Positions 24,517 through 36,100 of a DNA stretch of 64,000 nt are shown in pieces. The notes under the pieces are model-generated. The model worked only from the letters and a program-made list of their open reading frames with translations, ran no database searches and was not told the DNA's origin. Position 1 is the stretch's first letter, and each line of letters starts with the position of its first letter. The stretch is from Tubiluchus corallicola. Lineage: Eukaryota > Priapulida > Priapulimorpha > Priapulimorphida > Tubiluchidae. The position numbers and the translations under genes were made by a program. The stretch lies in assembly GCA_030141605.1 (NCBI GenBank), contig JAQGDQ010000005.1, forward strand, positions 1,798,180-1,862,179, in the 5' to 3' direction.

Positions 24517-25501
24517 GGGAGAGAGATTTGGTTCTTTGATTTGAATCTTTATTTCAAACATATAAAAATTTGTTACTCACAATATTTGCAACACGTATTA
24601 CAAAAACAAAATATAAACTACACTTAAATTTAGTTAATAAATTACAATATGTAGTAATATGCAGTATAACTGGGTGTACTGTGTGTAATATGTCAATATG
24701 TAGTATTAAGGGTATAATTACTGACCTTTTTAAAAACCCTTTTTAAAAACACAATTTCTATGATATTTTACCAGCAATTTTGTGGACATGTTTGTTCCAA
24801 TTTAAATTGTAGATATTTCATTTTTACATTTTGCGCATGTGCATTTATTGTCCTTCGGCACAGTGACCAAACCATGAGCCAAGGGTCAAATGTACTGACC
24901 AAACTTATTGTGGATTTTCTAATTTTGTAAGCAAATGTGACATGTTTAGTTAGTGGTATTGGTCTGAGTAGATGCTAACAAACACAGCTGACTGCAGATA
25001 TAATAAAAGTATTGTTAGTGAAACGCTTAAATGATCTTTTCTTCTTGTTTAGCCGCTCAAATTTCATTTTCTTTTTCGTCATTCATTCTTATAACTCTAG
25101 TTTTTTTCTTTTTGGTGTGGTAGAGGAAGTATTTCTAACTGGCCGAGATCTTGTTGGTTTATGAGACAGTAATCAGCATAAGTTTATTTGTTCTTAGGCA
25201 GTATCCAATTTCCATGATAGCATTATAAACACTAAGGGCAAATATATTCAATGGATTAATCATTAAGCCTATTCGAGTCACTGCGGGCGAGGTATACATT
25301 TTTTAGTTTGTTAACTTCATTAACATTATATACCGTTCATTATATACAGTCATTAGTCCAGTGCACTTGTACTGTTTTGAAGTTTAAATAAAACAAAAAA
25401 ATTAATTGCTATCGAACTTACCTATCTGTTTCTAATAGCCATGGATCAGCGCTGATTGCTGCTGCTATACAGAAAACACTCAATATGTGCAACCAGTACA
25501 T
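14749..25501 (-). CDS. PGGHG: Protein-glucosylgalactosylhydroxylysine glucosidase (GH65-like), secreted and membrane-tethered form
   Basis: Fourteen exons, in order: 25422-25501, 22392-22597, 21719-21932, 21125-21380, 20468-20579, 19792-20031, 18991-19191, 18324-18441, 17692-17792, 16959-17059, 16175-16306, 15565-15690, 15236-15394, 14749-14973. They sum to 2271 bases (756 residues) with every phase consistent. The enzyme removes glucose from Glc-Gal-hydroxylysine of collagen. Matching blocks include LLPAIGNGHL, GHVFWDMDTW (acidic residues 317/319), GPDEYHYNVNNSVFTN (catalytic-type E443), TGTWSMHTVGWLEL and FITGAGGLLQAVVFG. Unlike the cytosolic human protein, it begins with a signal peptide (residues 1 to about 18, cleaving near ISA/DP). 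It ends with GTGGHFFLSLGLLAI plus a short hydrophobic tail, as in a GPI signal or terminal membrane anchor. The exon 9 start is uncertain by 3 bases. Intron 1 (2.8 kb) holds a GA repeat. Confidence 0.93.
19488..19735. repeat. Degenerate CCAAT/CAACC-rich repeat in a PGGHG intron
   Basis: Between PGGHG exons 6 and 7 the plus strand is a run of loosely repeated CCAATCAACC and GGCCGACCGA words, including an imperfect duplication of ACTTCATAAnnCATTAAGTAAA. It is low-complexity sequence without a clear unit length or coding frame. Confidence 0.5.
22749..22772. repeat. (TA)n microsatellite
   Basis: An uninterrupted TA run of about 24 bases in PGGHG intron 1, about 150 bases upstream (in transcription sense) of the exon 2 acceptor. 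Confidence 0.75.
24431..24526. repeat. (GA)n microsatellite
   Basis: About 95 bases of nearly pure GA/AGAG repeat in PGGHG intron 1, all purine on the plus strand. The open frames through it (RERERE) are artefacts of the repeat. Confidence 0.9.
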
Positions 25502-28206
25502 TTTGTAAAGACAAGACAAAGCCCGTAATATAATTCTGTCAATTTGAATTTGAATACGTTATTATTTGTGTCCCTTTTTTCTAATCTAATATCGACGTGC
25601 ACGATGAGAACTGGAAGGATTAAATCTTGTAAATCGTACCGCGCAAACCAATGCACGTTCACTCTGCGTCACACCGTAATAAAGCTAATAATATTATCTC
25701 AACCTTGATAGAATTTATACTTTTTCGGCAAATGAATTGCGATCATTTGGATGCAAGCCTAAGGTACACGGTCTCACAGACTTGCTTATTTGATGAACTT
25801 AAGATAAGTAAGCTGATGTACGTCTTATAATTAATCTAGGCCTAAGTTTACTTTACGAGTAAAAGTTATTACTAATATTGTCCTGACGTTGATTTCATTT
25901 ACGTCAAATTGTCTTATGTTCTTCCAGCATACTTCCAGCAGATTTTGTTGTTTAATTCAATAGGTCTATTGTATGGAAAGTAAGTTAAGTAAATTATTTT
26001 ATTTCAAACACGAGGTTTATAATAGATATTTTACAGTAAAAATTAACATTTACAAAATCTATAAGATAGAATTACTAAAATAAAGTTTCCTAGTTAGAAT
26101 TAATTGTTAAAAAGCAGCGAATCACCCGTACTACGTTGACCGCCAAAAGTTACTTAATTTTGATGTAACCTGAATATCTAAATTTCTTAAACAACAAATA
26201 ATATTATTATCAGAATTAATCAATCGCGTCATAAACGAATAGCAACATTTTCGCAGTATAACAACAAAATAAAGAATGTTTCGATCCAAACACATTTGTC
26301 GAAAATTACTTAAACAATTTTTTAATACAACAGAGTGATACTCCATATACACTAGTACAATATATGTTAAAGAATTTCGTCACTGCATTTAGAAAAATTT
26401 CTGATTTCTAATTACAGGTGTACGATGGTAACGCTTTTAATGTAGAATAATCAGCTATTCTGTGGCAGAACATATATTGATGTAAATAGTAGAGAGTTGG
26501 TGCGGGAGCAGATATGGTCAAAGATCATCTTCCAGATTGACAAGGACAGGACAAGGTCCAATGATTAATGAGCCACCGGACAATAAAGAACCATGGGTTT
26601 AAAATTTTACTGAAAAACAACGGATCATTAGTTAAAACATTGCCAGACACTACCAGACATTACCAACATTAAACACAGTGTGTCTGTGTGTGTGTGTGCG
26701 TGTGTGTGTGTGTATGTGTGTGTGTGCGTGCGTGTGTGTGTCTACATCATTTATTTATATGCCAAAAGTTGCTTTTTTGTGCGTTGAATTACTCGGTATG
26801 AAGGTGTCGTAATGGAATTGTTTAGTCGATTCATCAGGCAGACGGACAGGTGTCCGTACCATTTAAGCATCTGTTCCTTAGTTCAGCTAGTAAGCAAGAA
26901 GGAAAGACGCAAGACAACACACAATTTTCACATGTATAATCCTTCTCTGCCTTGACTGATGATGGACACCGTGTTGTTCGAAAATAGCCAGACTAAATTT
27001 AAAATACATTATATTTTCATGCAATTTCGTTACTCATTTTATTTTGCATTATATAAATGTTACCATTACACTCGAGCGAGCGATGCTACTGTCTGTACTT
27101 CTACGGTGCTTTGACCAGTGGCTCCCCCGAGAGGCGCTGTTTTTAGACCATTATTAAAATATGGTGGTTCTATAACTGGTGGTCCTTTGCCCGTGGTGGA
27201 TCTTTGAGGAGTGGTCCTTTGACTGGTTCTCCTTTACTTGACGATCTTTTGGCCACCGCCGAGGTAAACAGCTAAGTTCAGTCGTAACGTTCATGCCGTG
27301 ACCATCTCAACTTTCTTTTAGCCCTTTAACAACACAACTTTTTCTAGGTGGAGTGACTATGCCTTGAGATCGTTTTCATAGGCAAATAATCCTAGTGTTT
27401 TGAACATAAGCATACGTTATCAGTTTATCTTGTTTTTCGAAAAATAATTTGTTCTACTGATAGTACAAAGATGAGCAAATGAGAAAAATGCGTTATCAGA
27501 TCTAACAGGGTCTATAGGGTATACATAAATATGAGTGTATAACTAAGTTTTTTTAAGTTTTTTAAACAACAATTTTTGTTCACCGTGTGATGAATTACAA
27601 TTTACAGCTCTCATAAAAATTATAGAAAGCTCTAAGTGTCATTGTACATACTACACTGCCTTTTTTCTTTTTCGTGGAGGAAGTAGTTCAAGAAACTCGG
27701 CACAACAATAACGACTAAAATCAAGCTACAAACAGTTAAGTCAACTTGTTTGACAGCATACAAAGCAATAACAACATTCTAGTCGGGTACAGTTCGGGAT
27801 TAACCTTGTAATTTGTTGTTTATTGAAGGCTATTACATTAAGCCTCTGTAGCACAACTTCAATGGAAAATGCTATCAGGACTGTCGTCACTGGATTATAG
27901 TCTGCAGATCTCGTTTTACTAATTGCTACTTCCCATTATTTTGCCCTGCCCGTTTATACATTCTGAATAAATAGTTATTCTAATTTTTCCCTCACAATAA
28001 ATATTACCTTACTGCTTAACTACACCTTCACCTACTGCAAGAAGAACATCAGCATAAACCATTTCTGATTTGTTGGTATAACGTTAATGTCGGAATTATT
28101 TTTAGTTACAGAAATTGAAATTGTCAAATAATCATGTAGAATTTTTAACTATTATTGAGAAATAAAGTTGAATTTGCCACTGGTATCAACATGAGTGTTA
28201 AATGCT
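25502..28206. other. Intergenic region upstream of PGGHG
   Basis: This contains the PGGHG 5' flank. Its ATG at 25501 is preceded on the minus strand by CTTTACAAA with no nearby splice acceptor, so exon 1 probably carries the 5'UTR. A TG repeat (26677-26742) lies inside. No other coding region is recognised. Confidence 0.4.
26677..26742. repeat. (TG)n microsatellite
   Basis: About 66 bases of TG repeat interrupted by TC, GC and TA variants. Such alternating purine-pyrimidine runs can adopt Z-DNA. Confidence 0.85.
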
Positions 28207-28214
28207 GTCACTGG

Positions 28215-28641
28215 TAAGAGTGAGCATTCTGTACCAGAAATCAAATTCGAATTGAGTCGAGTTTGTGACTTTCGACTTAGAATCGAACTGAACAGTATTT
28301 TGAATTGAAGTCGAATTTGAATTGAGAGTGAAAAATTTTCGATTTAGTTTTCGAACCACCAGTAAAAACTGGTTTTACAAAGGTCACCCATATTACTTGA
28401 TTTTGTTCTACTGTAAATTTAAACCACTAAAGATTTGTTTAAAAATTGTGCACAGAAATCACAGCTAAATTGTGCTAATTGCATGATGTTTCAAATGTTT
28501 TAATGTTAAAGAACGTACGTGGTTGAAGTGCTGAATTATTCGAATTTATAATTTTAGGTTTGAATCGAATTCGAACTAAAAAACTCGTTCAACTGCAATT
28601 CAAACTCGTTTAATCGAACGTTCGATGCTCACCGGTCAGTA
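28215..28641. mobile_element. hAT-type MITE, EcoRI-motif-rich family, copy 2 (degraded)
   Basis: Collinear with the element at 8724-9164 over its whole length. Shared stretches include ACCAGAAA near the left end, TTTTCGAACCACCAGTAAAA, and GAAGTGCTGAATTATT near the right end. Many substitutions show it is older. The same 8-bp word GTCACTGG flanks it (28207-28214 and 28642-28649). The terminal repeats have decayed to TAAGAGTGAGCAT and ATGCTCACCGG. Confidence 0.75.
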
Positions 28642-28649
28642 GTCACTGG

Positions 28650-30057
28650 AAAGTAGCCAAGCGAGAGAGTGAGTGAACAGAAATCACTTTACTAAAAACA
28701 GTCGACCACAGGTGGCGACACATTTTGCGTTGCTCCTCTGTCATGGCTGCTAACATGCTGATGTGATGCTTGTGATAATAAGAAAGTAACGAAAACGCAC
28801 AGAAAAAACAAAAGATAATAATAACTTAAATGAAAACCAAATTGCTAGTACTAACTAATAATAATTTTTGACTGAACCGAAATGCAATGATCAGGAAACC
28901 AAAACGAAATTTTCGTTTCAGTAACATCCCTGCTGCGCACAGCAATATTCCAAGCGGTAATTATTGCCTTAACATTATGCAGTAGCATTAGACAGTAAAG
29001 TTGGGAAATTCTAGAATTCTAGTAATTTCCCAAAAATTTAATAAACAAAATAAAAAAAGCTAAAAAACAAAGTACATAATTACATTTTGTTGGTGGCTAA
29101 CTGTCTTGTGCCCAAGTGTCCCCATGCCCAAATGTCATGTACCCTTTTTCTTCTAGTTGCATAGATCATATTTCTTTCAAATTCATTCTTATGTAATGTA
29201 GATGTGTTATTATTTTCTGATGACCTAGATGACTATAGATTTCGGATTGTCACTCTGTATTTTTCAAAAAAATGTTAATTTTGTACTGACTCTTGCTTGT
29301 AGTTAGCGTTTGTACATTTTCTTATTTTTTATAACAATTTTTCTTTCATTCTGATTTCTTGGCTATTACAGTTTCTAGGTCTATTATTATGTCAAAACCA
29401 CATGTTTCTGTGTTCGTTTTAAATCATTTGCAGGATCTGCTTCATTATGTACTTATTTTACTTTGTACACAAACCTGTTTTCATTAATCATTATCAATAG
29501 TTAGTTTCTTATTTATATAATCCATTTTTTGTTCAGTAAGCCATCTTCCAGTATCAGATATTTGAGCAATATGAGGTCATATTGTTCTTATGTTTTATGT
29601 TTTTCTTACATTTACGTATTCATTTTTTTAAATCACTTGAAGTTATTTTCCATGCTTCACATAACTTAGTATGACTGGTAAAGTATGCAATTGATTCATC
29701 CTCTTAATTTTATTGCTTCTGTATAAATATATTCACCTCTTTCTTAAACTATTTAAGTATATGTAAAATTTATACTTTTTTCTTTCTGTGAATGTTCAAA
29801 ACTGTTTTAATCATTCGCAAATTTCCCATTCTCTAAGATTCTCTAAGATTGCACAATAACACATTTATTTTAATAAATGTGTACTATCATTTAGTAGAGT
29901 TGGTTTACAATATAAATTACACAATTTGTGTATGTAACATTTGAACATAATGTTTGGCCTACGTGCTGTAAATAAATATGGAAGTAATAGCCGAGTATAT
30001 TTTGCTGCATATTATATGGACTAATATACTTTGAAAAAACTTGATTTTGCATTTTAG
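28650..30057. other. Intergenic region upstream of the diacylglycerol lipase gene
   Basis: AT-rich, with no recognised coding exon. A splice-like acceptor GCATTTTAG ends at 30057, so 30058-30194 is probably the 3' part of a 5'UTR; it carries short upstream ATGs. The first exon and promoter are not identified. Confidence 0.4.
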
Positions 30058-30194
30058 ATACCTTCTGCTGAGACGTAATAGCAAACTGCTTTGTGAATGA
30101 CTAATTGTGTGCATACTGAACATGGCGTAGCTTTTGGGGCTCTAAACAAACTGACTTTCTGGACAAACTGGAGTTCTGACTTAATTGAACAATT

Positions 30195-33100
30195 ATGCCA
30201 AGTCTTGTTGCATTCCGAAGAAGGTGGATGATTGGAAGTGATGATTTAGTGTTCCCAGGATTACTGGAAACATTTGTGAGAATTGCTTGGTGAGTAAACT
30301 TGATGTTTTGTTTAATATGTTTTTAATTGAACCTTGTCATATAGAATAATTCAAAAAGTTTTTTTTTTGTATTTTCATAGAACTTCTTCTGTATTATATT
30401 TTGTTGCCCGTGCAAATTCAGATTTTCGATAAACTTTTGTGTGATGAGTAACATTGTTATAATAATTTAGTCATAAAATTGTAAAATTTTTGAAATTCTT
30501 TTTAGTAATAAAAAATTAGTAGGTTTCCAACATTTCTCATTTTGTATGTAGATTGCAGGTGTGTATAGTTTGTAGTTTAGACAATTAGGAGCTATTTAGA
30601 AAATAAAATTGTACATTGTAGATGGTAAATTGTATCAGCAGCACTGCCACAAAAGGCTTCTGTAATAACATAATTTTGCAAATTGTGATTGTTTGTTATT
30701 CTGCTGTTGTTTTTAATTACAGGTTAATGACTATTATTATAGTTGTCGGCATGCATTACCACAGACTTCTATATTGTAGTGGTGGAAGTTTACTTGCAGT
30801 GTACCTCATTGGTGTCATCATTATAATTCCATTACAGATTCTTCTTGCTTTGTGTGTTGCATATACTAGTGCTCAGGTTTGTCTTTTTTAGTTACATTCT
30901 TCTCAAGTAATATAGTTAATGGATTTGGCAAAGAGACTTGAAAGTTTCGCAGTAATTTGTTTACTATTGACTTTGGAATAATTAGAATTTAATGGACATT
31001 GCTAATGTGTGTGAGTTGTTGTTAAATTTGCATTGCATTCTTCATCTTTTGTGCTATAATTGATTTTTTTTTAGTTTTTTATCAATCATTTTTTTACTTG
31101 ACTGTAATTTATGTCAGCTGATTGGCTGTTGAAATACCTGAAATTAAAAAAAGTAGAAGCTTGTGAATTCTTGTGAATATAGGATGTGTATTCTGGATTC
31201 AGTAAATCTGTGATCTACTTTTATGCGATGTAAGCATTTAAACAGTGCTATAGCTACATGTAAATATTGACACTGAGTGGCACTTTTAAATATTTTTAGG
31301 GAAATATAGTAGTAGCCACACCAAGAAAACGAATACCACTCTTAATTTACATTCGAACGATTGTTTTTATTATTGAACTTGGATGGTGCATATTCGGCAT
31401 AGTATGGTCGTACCATTCATCTGTTGGCTGTGAAAGTCATGTTATAAATGTCATCAGAGCAGCAGCTATCGCTAGTGTAGCTATTATGCTAATTTTAGCT
31501 GGTATGTAATTTATATTAAATGCTTTAAAAATATTTTTTGCAATGGTTGTTTTGTTGAATATACATTTTTTCATTTACATTTTTCTGTTACAACCATCAC
31601 AAAATGAATTCTTTAATTCTTTACTGTGGTTTTAATTTTGGTATCATGCAATATTGTTTTAGTTGTATGTTATGTTGTGTATAGCAATTTACAGCAATGC
31701 TGTGTTAAGTTAATTTAGCTTCTTCAAATAGCCAAGTTTCAATTTCTTGTGCTTACTATTTGATCTAATATTTAATCTGTGTGAAAAGTTAGTTGCATTA
31801 TAACAGTTTTTATTAATTTGCAGTTGGGATGGCAGTAGTGTTTGATCCACTTGGTGCTGAATCATTGTCTGTGACAGGAAGCAGGTCTCGGCAGAATAGT
31901 TCAGATTCTGATAGTGGATTTGTTCATTTGTATCTTCAGCCAGAGGCTGAAAAGATATGGGAGACCAGGTGAATTTGCTAATAAATTAAAATAACTGTTA
32001 TAGAATGCTTACTTTACAATTTCACAGAAAACAATGTATCAAGTTTGATAGGAGCAAATGAGATAAAAGGAAATCCACCATTTCAATTTTTTTAAATTGT
32101 GGTAGTGGTTTATTATGGCTTAGAAAAAATATGTTCTTTGAAGTCCGATGCTACAGCTATCGCTAGTATAGCTGTTATGCTAATTTTAGCTAGTATGTAA
32201 TTTTTATTCCACGTTTTAAAAATATTTTTGTATTGGTAGTTTACATTTTTCTGTTACAACCATCTCAAAATGAATTCTCTTAATGTTTGCTGTGGGAGAC
32301 GATGAGAGAGCGAGACAAACTTTTTACAAATTTTTACACGACGTAGTGAGTAATTTATAAGACCACACTACAATTATCTGTTGATTGACATCTTGGGATT
32401 TTAAAGCTAAAGACAAACAGATGTTATTTATTAGAAATAATCGAGGTTTAATGTTTGTTGTACTGTCATTCGGGATTTTATTGATTATTATTTTTTTTGT
32501 GCCATCATTTTCCTAAAAAATTACCTTGTAAAAAATCATAAAGGAGACACACTGAGCCAATAAGAAATGTCAAAGCAAAATCTCAATAACAATTTGTTAG
32601 ACTGGAGAATTTAGAAAGATTTCTCCAATAGTAAAATATATTTCTTTTAACTGCAATAATTGCTAAAATTCTGCTAACATTTTGAAAATTGCACATTATT
32701 TGTCTACATTATGCTCTTATTGCTTCTGATATTTTTCCAGAGCCCATTTTGTGAAATGCAATAGCTTATGAATGCTAAGTGTCATCCAGAGACTAACAAA
32801 TTACTTATATGAGTTTACCTAGAAGTTCCAAAAGTGTCCAATTGTAAGAAAAAGCTGTCAAGGCTTAACATATTAATGGGTTATTAGTTTATGTTACTAA
32901 TGTTGCTAGGTTAAATTTTCCAGTTCAAATTAGATATGTTATAGGATTATATTGCAGGTGTCGCCTACTCTGCTGTGTTTGCTTCATTAACGAGAAAAGT
33001 AAAGCTGCATTCACGGATATTGCTCGGTTAATTGCAGGTTATTTTGAGGTAAGAATGTGTAACACATTTCATTTTCAAGTAATTTTATTTGCTAGCTGCT

Positions 33101-36100
33101 ATGCTTTTATATTCCATTGCTTAGCAAATATTTACAGTAAACTGTGTATTTGATACACGTATATATATTTATAATATATATATCGTTTAACGTTATTACT
33201 AGAGGACAGAGCTGCGCCGTTTCAGCTGAGCTCCAGCCGGTTTATTTCTACAGCCGACCGAGCTGATAAGAAACCCAGCTTTAGTCGCGCCAGCCACTCA
33301 GTGATGGGAGTTGAGTTAGCCAACATTTTTGCCGGCTGCGAAGATTGTCACTCTTGCGAACAAGCCACTGACATAGCAGTGTATAGTTTTTTGCTAGATT
33401 ACTGCTGTGCTTACCTATCTTGAGGGCAGATTTCTTATATTTTAGAATTCTGCCTGCCCAATGTTTACAGTTGACGTAATGGGTTAGGATGATGATGAAA
33501 TCACTGGTTGAAATACGGCAAACACATTGCGATTCGCAGTCAGATTGTGCATGTGCTGGCAAAGATACTAAATTTAGAAATTTTTGAACGAGAAAGCAGT
33601 AAAAATTAAATACACAAACTTTAGTCACATGTATGGGATCATTTTGGTGTTTTGGTATTGATTCATTGGTAATAAAGATAAGCCTCGCCAAGAATTGGAT
33701 TTAAATTATATTTGCAATAAATCCATTGCTTCATTGTAATAAAAAAAAATGATCTCAAGTGCGTTATTTGAATACATTATCTTTTTTCTGTGCATAAACA
33801 CATTTCTTCTTTAAGCCAACTCAGCTGAAGAATCAGTTAACTTCAGCCGAGCTAGCTGATTTACTCTACGAGTCAGCTGATGTGGTAGCAACTGACTCAG
33901 CTTCAGCCTCTAGTTATAACTTGACAAATACTTTCATGCAATTTGTTGCTCGAGGAGCTGTACAGTTTTTGCTGATTATCAATTGTTCAATGATGTGGTA
34001 AGTAAGGCTAGTTATTAAGAATGCAGTCTTTACAGGGAATTGATTTAGTGCCATCAGACATTGCGGCTGGACTTGTCTTACTTCAAATGCAACAGCAACA
34101 GGAAGATCGACGCCAGCGATTTATCTCCGCTAAGAAACAATTACACATGCATGAGCAAGACAGAGAGCAAGCAGAGCATGCTCCAGAACAAGTGCTGGTG
34201 TCAACTTGGATGACTCTGCCAATGATATTACATTATCTAAAGTTTGCTTTGTCGGTGTACGGATGGCCTCTTTATGCACTTATGCATCCACTGACTGGCT
34301 GTTTCAACTTATACAGAAAAGCAAAGTATGTTTGTGTAAATTTTTTTACATTTTTCTACTTTTACATTTTTTATTTAAAATTTGATTTTCCTCATTGCAT
34401 TTCAAGTTAAAGTCGTAAGATTTTACTTAGCAGCTCAGTTGTTCAGTATATTTTTTAAGGTGTTGTAGCTGTTGGCGACAGGATTTTGCTGTTGATGATA
34501 ATTGTTTGTCATGTAATTCAGCAGCGGTCCTTAATGTCACTGGTCTTCATAGTGATCAAGTCATCTTCTCAAGTTTTCGAAATCAGGTACACTGCATACT
34601 AGAAGTATCTAATTTTTTTCATTTACTGCTTAGCACGTCTGCTCATTTCTGACTTATGACAATCTTTTTTTGTCATGTGTGTGGCTCTTTCCATTGTACG
34701 TAATTATCAGAAAATTTTTTTTGCCTATAGGTTGCCTGAAGCAAAGTTTATGTTGTGGTTTTTCATAGAAATGGGCTAAAATTAGAAAGCGAAATGTGGA
34801 TATATGTACAGCAACATAGAATTTTCATTATTAATTCACAAATGAAAAGGGGTATATGTAGACGTTCTTACTGGAAGTTGTAGTTAACAGAGAAACAATC
34901 ATCTGGTATTGTGTCCTGCAGATAAGAGATCATAAGGAAAAAATTTCTGGAGTTGTAAACAGCTCTGCAGTGTTCAGAGCAAAAATACAGTAGACATCGT
35001 TTATTAAACTCGCAGTAAATAAATCAGTCATCTAATTGACTCACAAATGTCTGGTATGAGCCGCTCCTATTCAAATGTCCTATTCAAATAACTTTGCATA
35101 ATTGACTCAACATTGTTCCTTCATATACTAAAAACAAGACACTTGTGTGTGCCCAAAGAACTTTTGCTGCTTTTATGTCATCTTTACATCGATTTTGTGC
35201 ACTATAATAGACGTAGAAACAGTCATGTTAAGTACGGCTTTGTTTGTAAGCAGGTACAGTACATTTATCGTGTGCGCTAATGTGTTAACGTAGCAGTTTT
35301 GCTTTGAATCTGTCACCTGCTTGTTTTCTATAGTTAACCTTGTTGTTTCTGGAAGCTAAACATTTAATGACTTGCCCTACTGTTTGCTTTTGAAGCTCCT
35401 GTTGCTTTTCACAGGGGAAAGAAGGTCATTACCAACAGCAAGTCAAGCACTAGATGACTGGGTGTTTTGCGTGAATATGTACAGTATACAGCAACAGATT
35501 TTAAACATTTTTATCATTATTAGAACTTTATGAACTAACTTCTTCTTGAAGAAATGAAGCAGCCGACCTTGCTTGTAATTTTTGTAATATTTAGTGGAAA
35601 TAATCAGATTTGTGCAATTTTTTTATTTTCTTTTTTTATTAGTTCACTTATGTAAATTAGTGTTCTTAAATAATTACACATAGGAATTCTGACATGAATT
35701 CGTTTGTAAAATTCATTTAAAGTCTTTGCAGTGTATACTAAGGTGATGAGTGATGACTCATACTTCTAATAGTAATAGACTACACTCGTCTGCTAATTGA
35801 ATCAGTTGGTTAATTGGGTCAAAACACTTCCGTCCCGAAGTGAGTCTGTTAAGCGGTGTCTACGAAGCATGTGAAGCAGCAGCAAAGACAGTATTAACAT
35901 TAAACTTCTAATGGTGTTAAATCGATAAACAAAAGTATTAAATTGTAAATTGTCTTGAAATGTAAAACATGACTGTGAATCTTTCAAACTGTAGCAAGTG
36001 AACACAAGGTCATTTCAAGTCGTGTTCGATTAAAAAACATTATCTGTTGTATACATATTATTTAAAAAAACAAATTTACCAACTTAAGAGTAATGTTAAT

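Noticed and set aside
33281-33691. 136-codon minus-strand frame in DAGL intron 5
   Set aside because: It lies wholly inside a hAT-like insertion, resembles no transposase or known domain, and is best explained as chance.
33838-33999. Considered as an extra DAGL exon between exons 5 and 6
   Set aside because: Exon 5 (ending 33048) joins exon 6 (34036) directly in phase 0 and matches the family across the junction. The segment belongs to a transposon end and its flank.
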